From Deltaproteobacteria bacterium (lineage in GTDB: Bacteria; Myxococcota_A; UBA9160; UBA6930): a stretch of DNA of 64,000 bases. A program made the position numbers and the translations under genes. The stretch spans positions 31,921-95,920 of the forward strand of contig VGRF01000001.1 of the NCBI GenBank assembly GCA_016875395.1, read 5' to 3'. Below are positions 8,611-15,970 of the stretch, in pieces. The notes beneath the pieces are model-generated. The model was given only the letters and a program-made list of their open reading frames with translations, did no database searches and was not told where the DNA came from. Each line of letters opens with the position of its first letter. Position 1 is the first letter of the stretch.

Positions 8611-8663
8611 CTCGCGAACGCGGCGATGTTACGGTGCCGCGCGGACGCGGAGGTGACGAGCGC

Positions 8664-8933
8664 ATGAAGCACGCGGGCCCCGCAGCGATCGCGCGCCTCG
8701 CGCCCTTGATCACGGAGCTGCGCAAGCTCGAAGCGCTGCGCGAGCCGAAGCCCGGCACGTTCTACCGCGGCTCGCAGGCGTTTCTGCACTTCCACGAGGA
8801 TGCAGCGGGAGACTTCGCGGACCTGAAGGTGGCCGGCGAGTGGCAGCGCTCGCGCGCGACGACGCAGCGTGAGCGCGCGCAGTTGTTGCGGAGCGTGCGC
8901 GACGTGCTCGCTCAGAGCGAGAAGCGCTCTTAG
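8664..8933 (+). CDS. small conserved protein of unknown function
   Basis: 89 residues from the ATG at 8664 (MKHAGPAAIARLAPLITELR). The core PGTFYRGSQAFLHFHED, then FADLKVAGEWQR and TTQRERAQLLRSVRDVLAQ, looks like a family of small cytoplasmic proteins I have seen annotated only as hypothetical. No signal peptide or membrane segment is present. It is divergent from the arsenate-reductase-like gene, with about 50 bases between, and may share a promoter region with it. I do not assign a function. Confidence 0.65.
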   Translation: MKHAGPAAIARLAPLITELRKLEALREPKPGTFYRGSQAFLHFHEDAAGDFADLKVAGEWQRSRATTQRERAQLLRSVRDVLAQSEKRS

Positions 8934-9023
8934 CGCAGCGCGCCGTCCGCGCCGTGAGTGAGGCCAGCGGCGCCTGCCCGCTGCTCTCGCAGCGGCGCAC
9001 GAGCAAGGCGCTGCGCGCGCTAC

Positions 9024-9461
9024 TCAACCCCGAGTCTTCGCGTCCAGCAGCGCGACCAGCTTTTGCGTCGCAATCAGTCGATAGGCCTGCTCGATCAGCC
9101 CCGCGACCACGCCCCAGTCGGGCTTCGTGTCGAGCACGATCCCGACCCAGCCGTTGTGTCCGACGTAGGGCGGGCGCCAGAAGCGCGCCGGGTCGCTCTC
9201 GATCAGCGCCTCCTGCAGGCCTGGCGGCGCCGGGATCCACACCGACGCATGCGGCGCGCCGTGGTGGTAGTTGTCGAACATCGCGAACACCTTGCCCTTG
9301 CCCGCGAACCACGTGGGCTCGCCATGCGAGATCTTCTCCTGCGCTTCCGGCAGCGCGAGACAGAGCTTGCGCAGGCGCGCGAGCACCGGGCCGCTCGTGG
9401 TCTTCTTCTGAGCGTCAGTTGTTATGGCTGCACGCTTCGATTCGCGTTTGCGCGCCGTCAT
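9024..9461 (-). CDS. MmcQ/YjbR family protein
   Basis: 145 residues from the ATG at 9459-9461; an upstream in-frame start at 9536 is possible but unattractive. The family features are visible: LCLALPEAQEKISHGEPTWF, GKVFAMFDNYHHGAPHASVW, ARFWRPPYVGHNGWVGIVLD and VAGLIEQAYRLIA. YjbR-like proteins have a CyaY-like double-wing fold and are often labelled DNA-binding, but the function is not established. The N-terminal 20 residues are basic. It is transcribed away from the NTF2-like gene at 9583. Confidence 0.8.
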   Translation of the reverse strand: MTARKRESKRAAITTDAQKKTTSGPVLARLRKLCLALPEAQEKISHGEPTWFAGKGKVFAMFDNYHHGAPHASVWIPAPPGLQEALIESDPARFWRPPYVGHNGWVGIVLDTKPDWGVVAGLIEQAYRLIATQKLVALLDAKTRG

Positions 9462-9582
9462 CGCGAGGGCTCCCGGTGCGGCCTCGTCCTCAGCGCTCGT
9501 GCCAGCTTCGGGCGCCGCTTGGCGCGAGCCTATCACCGCGAGAGCGCTCGCTGGGCTACCAAGGCCAGCGCGGAGGTGCGCG

Positions 9583-9993
9583 ATGAGTGGCGAACAGAGC
9601 GAGTCACTCGCGCGCGCATACTTCGCTGCGGTCGAGCGCGGCGATCGCGCAGCGCTGCTCGCGCTATTCGCGCCCGACCTCGTGTGGCGCGTGCCGAAGG
9701 GCGCGATCCCGCCCTACGGCGGCGAACACCGCGGCGCGCAGAAGATCGTCGAGATGATGCTCGGCGCGGTCGGCACCGCGTTCGTGCCGGGCACGCAGCG
9801 CATCGAGGTGAAGCTGCTGCTCGCGCGCGGCGACGTCGCGATGGCGGAGACGCGCATGACGGCGCAGCGCCCGAACGGCGCGCCTGGCTACGACAACGAC
9901 TACGTGTTCGTGTTCGAGATGCGCGGCGGACGCATCGCCGAGATCCGCGAGCACGTCGACACGCGCTACGCCGCGAGCGTGTTCGGAGGCTGA
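9583..9993 (+). CDS. SnoaL/NTF2-like protein
   Basis: 136 residues from the ATG at 9583, preceded by GGAGGTG. The pattern LARAYFAAVERGDRAALLALFAPDLVWRVP, then GGEHRGAQKIVEMM, YVFVFEMRGGRIAEIREHVDT and a C-terminal Tyr, is typical of the cone-shaped NTF2/SnoaL fold. Members act as ketosteroid isomerases, polyketide cyclases or small dehydratases. It is followed after 64 bases by an SDR dehydrogenase, and the pair may work on one cyclic or ketone substrate (inference). Confidence 0.75.
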   Translation: MSGEQSESLARAYFAAVERGDRAALLALFAPDLVWRVPKGAIPPYGGEHRGAQKIVEMMLGAVGTAFVPGTQRIEVKLLLARGDVAMAETRMTAQRPNGAPGYDNDYVFVFEMRGGRIAEIREHVDTRYAASVFGG

Positions 9994-10057
9994 TGGCGAG
10001 CGAAGCGCGCAGCGAGGCGGCGGCGCGGCGGCGCTCGCGGGACATCGAGGAGAACGA

Positions 10058-10840
10058 GTGGCGCAGAGGTTGTTAGGAAGGGTCGCGATCGTGACGGGCG
10101 GCGCGCGCGGGCAGGGCGCGGCGGAGGCGCGGCTCTTCGTCGCCGAGGGAGCGCGCGTCGTGATCGGCGACGTGCTCGCGGCCCAAGGCGAAGCGCTCGC
10201 GAAGGAGCTCGGCGCGAGCGCCCGCTTCGTGCGCATGGACGTGAGCGAGTCCGCGGATTGGGAGGCGGCGCTCGCCGCCGCGCGCGAGCTCGGCGCGCTC
10301 ACCACGCTCGTGAACAACGCGGCGATCCAGCACTACGCGCCGCTCACCGAGACGCGCACCGAGGACTACTTGCGCGTCGTATCCGTGAACCAGCTCGGCT
10401 GCTTCCTCGGCATGCGCCACTGCGCGCCGGTGCTAGCGGCGAGCGGCGGCGGCTCGATCGTGAACGTGGCCTCGATGGACGGCACGCGCGGCACGAACGG
10501 CATGGTCGCCTACGTGTCGAGCAAGTGGGCCGTGCGCGGGCTCACGAAGGTCGCGGCGATCGAGCTCGGGCCCGCGAAAATTCGCGTCAACACGATCCTG
10601 CCCGGCTCGATCCTGACGCCGATGGGCAACCCGAACGACGAGGATCTCGCGACCTACAACCGCCACTTCGCCGGCTACCCGATCCCGCGCATCGGCCAGC
10701 CCGAAGAGATCGCGAAGCTCGCGCTGTTCCTCGCCTCGGACGACTCGTCGTATTGCACCGGCGCCGAGTTCCTCGCCGACGGCGGCGCCACTGCGGGCGT
10801 GCACTACGAAGGCGTCGTCACGTCGTTTCCGCGGAGGTGA
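10058..10840 (+). CDS. SDR family oxidoreductase (classical)
   Basis: 260 residues, GTG start at 10058. It has the Rossmann motif VTGGARGQG (residues 13-21), NNAA near 87, catalytic Ser139, and Tyr152 and Lys156 in YVSSKWA. The end GAEFLADGGATAG is the usual C-terminal motif. The enzyme should be an NAD(P)-dependent alcohol/ketone dehydrogenase of the glucose-dehydrogenase or 3-alpha-hydroxysteroid type. Its first codons contain TTGTTAGGA, one of the scattered words described in the findings. It lies between the NTF2-like gene and the EthD gene on the same strand. Confidence 0.85.
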   Translation: MAQRLLGRVAIVTGGARGQGAAEARLFVAEGARVVIGDVLAAQGEALAKELGASARFVRMDVSESADWEAALAAARELGALTTLVNNAAIQHYAPLTETRTEDYLRVVSVNQLGCFLGMRHCAPVLAASGGGSIVNVASMDGTRGTNGMVAYVSSKWAVRGLTKVAAIELGPAKIRVNTILPGSILTPMGNPNDEDLATYNRHFAGYPIPRIGQPEEIAKLALFLASDDSSYCTGAEFLADGGATAGVHYEGVVTSFPRR

Positions 10841-10943
10841 CGATGTCGCGATCGAACGCAGCTCGAGAAGCGCAGGTGATTCAGCGCCGCGAAGCGGCGC
10901 AGATCGCGCGCAGTGAGCCGAAGGCGAACGGAGAGTCGTAGAA

Positions 10944-11645
10944 ATGGAGAAGCTCGCGTACTTGCTGTGGAACCGAGAGGCGCAGGACGCCGACGAGCTC
11001 CGCGATCAGCTGTTAGGGAGCACCGCCGCCGAGCTGCTCGCGGCGGGAGCGCTGCGCTTGCAGGTGAACGTCGCGGACTCGGCGGTCGCGCCGGCGGCGC
11101 CGATGCGCATGATGAGCACGCGCCCGCTGCCGAGTGCGCTCGTCACGCTCGCGCTGCACACGCACCTCGATCGCAAGCCCGCGGAGAAGGCGCTCGCGAA
11201 GGTTGCGCCGCGCATCGCGGGCTACCTCGTGCTCGAGTCCGAGCCGATCGTGAACACGAAGCAGCGCGCGCGCGAGGGCGAGCGCACGCCGGGCTACTCG
11301 CAGCTCGCGCTGATCCAGCGCCCGCCGCGGCTCGACGCCGAGCATTGGCTCCAGATCTGGCAGGGCTCGCACACGACCGTCGCGAAGGAGACGCAGTCCA
11401 CGTTTCGCTACGTGCAGAACCGCGTCGTGCAGACGCTCACGTACGCCGCGCCCCGCTTCGACGCGATCGTCGAGGAGTGCTTCCCCGCCGCCGCGATGAC
11501 GAGCCAGCACGCGTTCTACGACGCCGTGGGCGACGACGCGAAGCTCGACGCGAATCGCAAGCGCATGCTGGAGAGCAGCGGCCGCTTCATCGACTTCGAC
11601 CGCATCGACGTGATCCCGATGAGCGAGTACGTGATGCGAGGGTGA
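10944..11645 (+). CDS. EthD domain-containing protein
   Basis: 233 residues with two ferredoxin-like halves. The second half carries YSQLALIQRPPRLDAEHWLQIWQGSHTTVA, the H-rich EthD signature, then YVQNRVVQTLTY and FDAIVEECFP. EthD was first seen with a P450 system that degrades ethyl tert-butyl ether, and its biochemical role is unknown. Proteins of this double-domain kind often sit with SDR and P450 genes, as here. The start lies directly after a GAACGGAG stretch that belongs to an intergenic repeat found at several places in the window and that serves as its ribosome site. Confidence 0.75.
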   Translation: MEKLAYLLWNREAQDADELRDQLLGSTAAELLAAGALRLQVNVADSAVAPAAPMRMMSTRPLPSALVTLALHTHLDRKPAEKALAKVAPRIAGYLVLESEPIVNTKQRAREGERTPGYSQLALIQRPPRLDAEHWLQIWQGSHTTVAKETQSTFRYVQNRVVQTLTYAAPRFDAIVEECFPAAAMTSQHAFYDAVGDDAKLDANRKRMLESSGRFIDFDRIDVIPMSEYVMRG

Positions 11646-11696
11646 CGTTTCGGCCGGGCCGATTTGTCGCACGGTCGTTTCGGCCCGGCCGAAACG
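11646..11696. repeat. REP-like inverted repeat pair, copy 2
   Basis: Two 21-base units (11646-11666 and 11676-11696) are built on the same CGGCC(G/C)GGCC core as those at 1446-1497, here with CGTTT and AAACG arms. Unit spacing is 30 bases, against 31 in copy 1. The element lies between the stop of the EthD gene and the start of the phosphotransferase gene. Confidence 0.75.
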
Positions 11697-11713
11697 TCGC
11701 AGGGGCGAGCGCG

Positions 11714-13108
11714 ATGGACGCCGCCGCATTCCAGCGATTCACTGCTTGGGCCGAGCACGCGCTCGGCGGCAAGGTCGTGCGCGCGGAGCGGCAGGGCGAG
11801 CGGCGCTCGGGCGGGCGGCCGGCGTGGTTTCTCGACGTCGCGCGCGGCGGCGAGGTGCTCGCTTGTTATGCGCGCATGGACCGCGGCGCGGAGCAGCTGA
11901 TCTCGCGCGAGTTCACGCTCGAGCGCGAGCATCGCGTGCTGCGCGCGCTCGGCGAGGCGGGCGCGCGCGTGCCGCGCGTGTACGGCTTCTGCCGCGATCC
12001 CGCGGGCATCTTGATGGAGCGCGTGCGCGGCGACTTCGACTACACGCAGCTCGCGCCCGGGTCCGCGCGCGACGCGCTCGACGACGACTTCCTGCGCGAG
12101 CTCGTGCGCGTCCACCAGCTCGACCCCGCGCGCTTCGTCGCCGCGGGCATCGAGTCGCCGGCGAGCGCCGAGCAGACCGCGCTGCACGATCTCGCGCTGT
12201 GGGAGCGCGCCTACCGCCGCGCCCTCGTGCGCCCGGTACCCGTCGTCGAGTTCGCGACGCGCTGGCTGCGACGAAATCTTCCCGCGCCGCCGCAGCGACT
12301 CTCGCTCGTGCAGGGCGACACGGGGCCAGGGCAGTTCCTGTTCGACATGGCCCCCGCGGACAGCGCTCGCGGCTTGCCGCGCGCCACCGCGATCATCGAC
12401 TGGGAGTTCGCGCACCTCGGCGACCCGGTGCTCGACCTCGCGCAGATCCGCACGCGCGACTTCTACAACCCCGGCATCGACCTCGCGCGCTGGCTCGTAC
12501 GCTACGAGCAGTTATCAGGCTCGCGCGTCGATCGTCGCAAGCTCGCCTACTACACCGTGAAGTCGATGGCGATCACGCCGCTCGCGCTCGCGGGAATGGT
12601 GCAGCACATGCACCCGCGCACCGATCACGCCGAGTGGTTCGCGCAAGACGTGTGTTACAAGCGCGCCACCGCCGAAGCGCTGTGCGAAGCGATCGGCGCC
12701 CCGGCCACGCCACCCGAGCTTCCTGCCGAAGCTGTTACGGAGCGCAGCGCGATCTTCGACGTGCTCGAGGAGAATTTGCGCGACGAGCACAAGCCCGCCG
12801 CGCCCGATGACTACGCGCGCTATCGCCTCGATCTCGCGCGCCGCCTCGCGAGACACCTGCGCAACGCCGACGCGTTCGGCGCCGCGCTCGAAGCGGAAGA
12901 GCTGCAGGAGATCGCACGGCTCACGGGCGCGAAGTCGCGCACGCTCGCGGAGGGCGACGCCGCGCTCACCGCACTGATCGCCGCGAACGAAGGCGCGCGC
13001 GACTACGAGATCGCGGCGTATCTCTACCGCCGTGCCGTGCGCGACGAGGCGCTCTGGCGCGGCGCGCTAGGGGCGGGCGAGAAGGCGGTCTACCAGCGCC
13101 TCCGTTGA
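11714..13108 (+). CDS. APH-like phosphotransferase family protein with C-terminal extension
   Basis: 464 residues from the ATG at 11714. The kinase-like core shows REFTLEREHRVLRALGEAG, VPRVYGFCRDPAGILMERVRG, the catalytic-loop equivalent LVQGDTGPGQFLF, and AIIDWEFAHLGDPVLDLAQ with the metal-binding Asp. The usual HGD of the Brenner motif is QGD here, and the following Asn is Gln. After about residue 340 an extra helical domain of some 120 residues follows (AALEAEELQEIARLTGAKSRTLAEGD). A close relative lies at 14600 with the same extension. Such genes accompany acyl-CoA, P450 and SDR degradation clusters. The substrate is unknown. Confidence 0.8.
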   Translation: MDAAAFQRFTAWAEHALGGKVVRAERQGERRSGGRPAWFLDVARGGEVLACYARMDRGAEQLISREFTLEREHRVLRALGEAGARVPRVYGFCRDPAGILMERVRGDFDYTQLAPGSARDALDDDFLRELVRVHQLDPARFVAAGIESPASAEQTALHDLALWERAYRRALVRPVPVVEFATRWLRRNLPAPPQRLSLVQGDTGPGQFLFDMAPADSARGLPRATAIIDWEFAHLGDPVLDLAQIRTRDFYNPGIDLARWLVRYEQLSGSRVDRRKLAYYTVKSMAITPLALAGMVQHMHPRTDHAEWFAQDVCYKRATAEALCEAIGAPATPPELPAEAVTERSAIFDVLEENLRDEHKPAAPDDYARYRLDLARRLARHLRNADAFGAALEAEELQEIARLTGAKSRTLAEGDAALTALIAANEGARDYEIAAYLYRRAVRDEALWRGALGAGEKAVYQRLR

Positions 13109-13112
13109 AGCA

Positions 13113-13147
13113 GAAGAGGCGAGGGGCTTGCGCCGCCTCGCCTCTTC
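13113..13147. terminator. bidirectional terminator between convergent genes
   Basis: A perfect 12-base-pair stem, GAAGAGGCGAGG (13113-13124) with CCTCGCCTCTTC (13136-13147), encloses an 11-base loop. It sits exactly between the end of the phosphotransferase gene on plus and the end of the P450 gene on minus. On the minus strand it reads into AAG-rich sequence; on plus it ends in CTTCGTTCG. Confidence 0.7.
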
Positions 13148-13164
13148 GTTCGCCCCGCGCGCGC

Positions 13165-14436
13165 TCAGGCTCGCGGCGCGTCCTTCAGCTCCCAGCGCAC
13201 GTACGCGCGCTTCACGCCGCCGACGAAGCTCGAGTTGATGCGCTCCACCGTGCGCGCGCGCTCGATCGAGACGAGGCGTTCGCGCAGCTGCGCGAACAGC
13301 GCGCGCAGCTCGAGCCGCGCGAGGTGCGCGCCGAGGCAGACGTGCTCGCCGCGCCCGAAGCCGATGTGGTTGTTGGGGTTTCGCGTGATGTCGAACTCGA
13401 ACGGGCGCTCGAAGATCTCCTCGTCGCGGTTGCCCGAGGCGTAGAAGAGGCACACCGACTCGCCCTGCTTGATCGTGCGGCCGCGCACTTCGAGGTCGCG
13501 GGTCGCGGTGCGCGTGAACTGATTCACGGGCGTCACCCAGCGCACCGTCTCCTCGATCATCCCCTCGACGAGATCCGCGCGCTTCTGCAGCAGCGCGCAC
13601 TGCGCCGGGTTGTCGATCAGCGCCTGCACGCCGCCGGTCATCGCGTTGCGCGTCGTCTCGTTGCCGGCGACGACGAGCAAGAAGTAATACGAGAGCAACT
13701 CGAAGACGGGCAGCGGCTCGCCGTTGATCTTGGCCTGCGCGACGACGGAGATGATGTCGTCCTGCGGGTTCTTGCGGCGCTCCTCCGACAGCGCGTGGAA
13801 GTACTTGAACAGCTCCATGCGCGCCTGATCGGCGGTCTCGCGCGTCGTGCGGCCCTGCTGAAACTCGGGCTCCTCGGGCGCGATCGTCTCGTTCGTCCAC
13901 TTGAACAGCAGCGGCCAGTCCCGCTCCGGCACGCCGAGCATCAGCCCGATCACCGCGATCGTGATGGGCGCGGAGACCTCCATCACGAAGTCGAAGTCGC
14001 CGGTCTTGGCCTGCGCCTTGTCGAGAATCTGCTTCGTGATCAGGTGAACCTTCGGCTCCCACACCTTCACCGTGCGCGGCGTGAACCACTTCGACGAGAG
14101 CTGCCGATACTGCGCGTGCTCGGGCGGATCCATGTTCAGCAGATGCCGCGCTTGCAGCTCGCCCTCGACCGGCTCGAAGTTCTCGTCGAACACGGCGAGC
14201 CGCGGCTGGATGATGAAGTCCGCCGGGTTCTTCCCGATGTCGACGATGTCCGCGTGCTTCGTGATCGCCCAGAACGGCTTGAAGCGTTCGCTGCCCGCGT
14301 AGAAGCGAACCGGGTCGTTGTTACGGAGCCACGTCCACGCCTCGTGCGGGTAGCCGTGATCGCGATAGGTCTCGGGACCGACGATGTCCTCGATTCCGGG
14401 CGCGCTGGTGAAGGTGAGCTGCGTGGCAGCGGCCAT
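13165..14436 (-). CDS. cytochrome P450
   Basis: 423 residues from the ATG at 14434-14436, behind GGAG. Landmarks: NMDPPEHAQYRQLSSKWFTPR (C helix), VVAGNETTRNAMTGG (I helix with the acid-alcohol pair), EETVRW (ExxR), and FGRGEHVCLGAHLARLE (heme-binding Cys). It is a soluble class I bacterial P450 that needs ferredoxin and reductase from elsewhere, since none are in the window. The C-helix and I-helix pattern is reminiscent of CYP125/CYP142-like sterol or terpenoid hydroxylases, but that is only a resemblance. It diverges from the phosphotransferase at 14600, with a 14-base palindrome between them. Confidence 0.92.
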   Translation of the reverse strand: MAAATQLTFTSAPGIEDIVGPETYRDHGYPHEAWTWLRNNDPVRFYAGSERFKPFWAITKHADIVDIGKNPADFIIQPRLAVFDENFEPVEGELQARHLLNMDPPEHAQYRQLSSKWFTPRTVKVWEPKVHLITKQILDKAQAKTGDFDFVMEVSAPITIAVIGLMLGVPERDWPLLFKWTNETIAPEEPEFQQGRTTRETADQARMELFKYFHALSEERRKNPQDDIISVVAQAKINGEPLPVFELLSYYFLLVVAGNETTRNAMTGGVQALIDNPAQCALLQKRADLVEGMIEETVRWVTPVNQFTRTATRDLEVRGRTIKQGESVCLFYASGNRDEEIFERPFEFDITRNPNNHIGFGRGEHVCLGAHLARLELRALFAQLRERLVSIERARTVERINSSFVGGVKRAYVRWELKDAPRA

Positions 14437-14480
14437 GGCGTCTCCATCCGGTAGTGGGCGGTGTCGCACGCTAGCTCACC

Positions 14481-14494
14481 CGACCGATCGGTCG
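14481..14494. promoter_or_regulatory. TetR-type operator palindrome between divergent P450 and phosphotransferase genes
   Basis: CGACCGATCGGTCG is a perfect 14-base palindrome, 45 bases before the P450 start and 106 before the phosphotransferase start. GACCGxxCGGTC palindromes are common binding sites of TetR-family repressors of catabolic genes (family knowledge). No TetR gene is in the window, so the regulator would act from elsewhere. Confidence 0.5.
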
Positions 14495-14599
14495 AGTGGC
14501 AACCGCAGCATTCTCGGGGCTTTTTGATCGGCCACGCCCGAGGCGTGCTGAGGAATTCCTCAGGGCCTGCGCCAAGCTCGGCGCCGCACGGAGGCCTCG

Positions 14600-15970
14600 A
14601 TGACGGACCCGACTCAGCTCGCGACACAGCTCGGTGTCGGCCCCGAGTGGGCGCGCGCGTTCGCGGAGGTGGAGCGGCTCGTCGGCGGGCGCATCGTGCG
14701 CGCCGAGAAGCAGCCGCGCTGGCGGCCCGCGTTCTTCCTCGACGTCGAGGTCGCGGGCGAGACGCGCGCGGTCTACCTGCGCGGCGATCGCGGCGAGCTG
14801 CAGCACGGCGTGTACGGGCTCGATCACGAGTACCGCGTGCTGTGCGCGCTCGAAGCCGAAGGCGTCCCGGTGCCGCACGTCTACGGCTTCGTCGAGGAGC
14901 CGCTCGCGATCGTGATGGCGCGCGCGCCGGGCCGCGTGAACCTCGCCACCGCGAAGGACGAGAGCGAGCGCCGTGCGGTGCTCGATCACTGGATCGCGAT
15001 CCTCGCCGCGATGCATCGCCTGCCGCTGGCGCGCTTCGAGTCATTAGGGCTCGAGCGCCCGAAGAGCGCGGAGCAGCTCGGCCTCGGCGATTTCCCGCGC
15101 TGGGAGAAGTCGTGGCGCGAGCGGAAGAACCGACCCGATCCGCGCATCGAGTGGGTGATCGCGTGGCTGCACCGCAACGTGCCGAAGCACCGCACGCGGC
15201 CGGCGATGATCCAGGGCGACGCGGGCCAGTTCCTGTTCGAGCACGGCCGCGTGACCGCGATGATCGATCTCGAGCTCGCCTACATCGGCGATCCGCTCGC
15301 CGACCTCGCTGGCATGCTGAACCGCGACCTCTCCGAGCCGATGGGCGACCTGAACCGCGCCTTCCACCGCTACGCGGACCTCATGGGTGAGCCGCTCGAC
15401 GTGAAGACCGTCTGGTATCACACGGCGCGCTTCGGCATCTGCACGCCGATCGCGTGTGCGCCGCTGCTCGCCGCGCCGCCCGCGCAGTTCAACCACCCCG
15501 TCTATCTCGGCTGGGACATCGTGTACGGGCGCATCGCGCTCGAAGCGATCGCGCGCTTCAGCGGGATCGCGCTGCGCGAGCCCGAGCTGCCGGAGCCCGC
15601 GCCCTCGCGCCATGCGCCCGGCTTCGAGCAGCTGCTCGCGACGCTCGCGGCGCTCCCGCGCGGCTACGAGGCCGACACCGCGTACCGCATCGCGCAGTGG
15701 GCGCGCGAGCTCGACGCGCGCGGCGCCGCGATCGAGCGCGACGACGCAGAGGAGGTGGCGCGCCTGACAGGCGCGCGGGTGTCGCCCGGGCTCGATGCCG
15801 ACCGCGCGCTCGAAGCGTTCGTGACCAGCGCGGGCGCCGAGCGCGACGAGGAGATCCTGCAGCTGCTCTACCGCCGCACCAAGCGCCAGCAAGCGCTGAT
15901 GCAGCCCGCGTTGCGCGAGCTCGAGCATGCGCGCCTGCACGAGATTCGCGAGGAGGCATCGTGGCGATAA
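14600..15970 (+). CDS. APH-like phosphotransferase family protein
   Basis: 456 residues. The N-lobe has LDHEYRVLCALEAEGVPVPHVYGF and the catalytic-loop equivalent reads MIQGDAGQFLFEHGRVTAMIDLELAYIGDPLADLAG. As in the paralogue at 11714, His is replaced by Gln in the HGD motif; here the loop is also two residues shorter. A C-terminal helical extension (YRIAQWARELDARGAAIERDDAEEVARLTGARV) is shared with that paralogue, so the two form a subfamily. The gene may phosphorylate a small hydroxylated substrate beside the divergent P450 (inference). Its stop codon lies ten bases inside the next gene. Confidence 0.78.
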   Translation: MTDPTQLATQLGVGPEWARAFAEVERLVGGRIVRAEKQPRWRPAFFLDVEVAGETRAVYLRGDRGELQHGVYGLDHEYRVLCALEAEGVPVPHVYGFVEEPLAIVMARAPGRVNLATAKDESERRAVLDHWIAILAAMHRLPLARFESLGLERPKSAEQLGLGDFPRWEKSWRERKNRPDPRIEWVIAWLHRNVPKHRTRPAMIQGDAGQFLFEHGRVTAMIDLELAYIGDPLADLAGMLNRDLSEPMGDLNRAFHRYADLMGEPLDVKTVWYHTARFGICTPIACAPLLAAPPAQFNHPVYLGWDIVYGRIALEAIARFSGIALREPELPEPAPSRHAPGFEQLLATLAALPRGYEADTAYRIAQWARELDARGAAIERDDAEEVARLTGARVSPGLDADRALEAFVTSAGAERDEEILQLLYRRTKRQQALMQPALRELEHARLHEIREEASWR

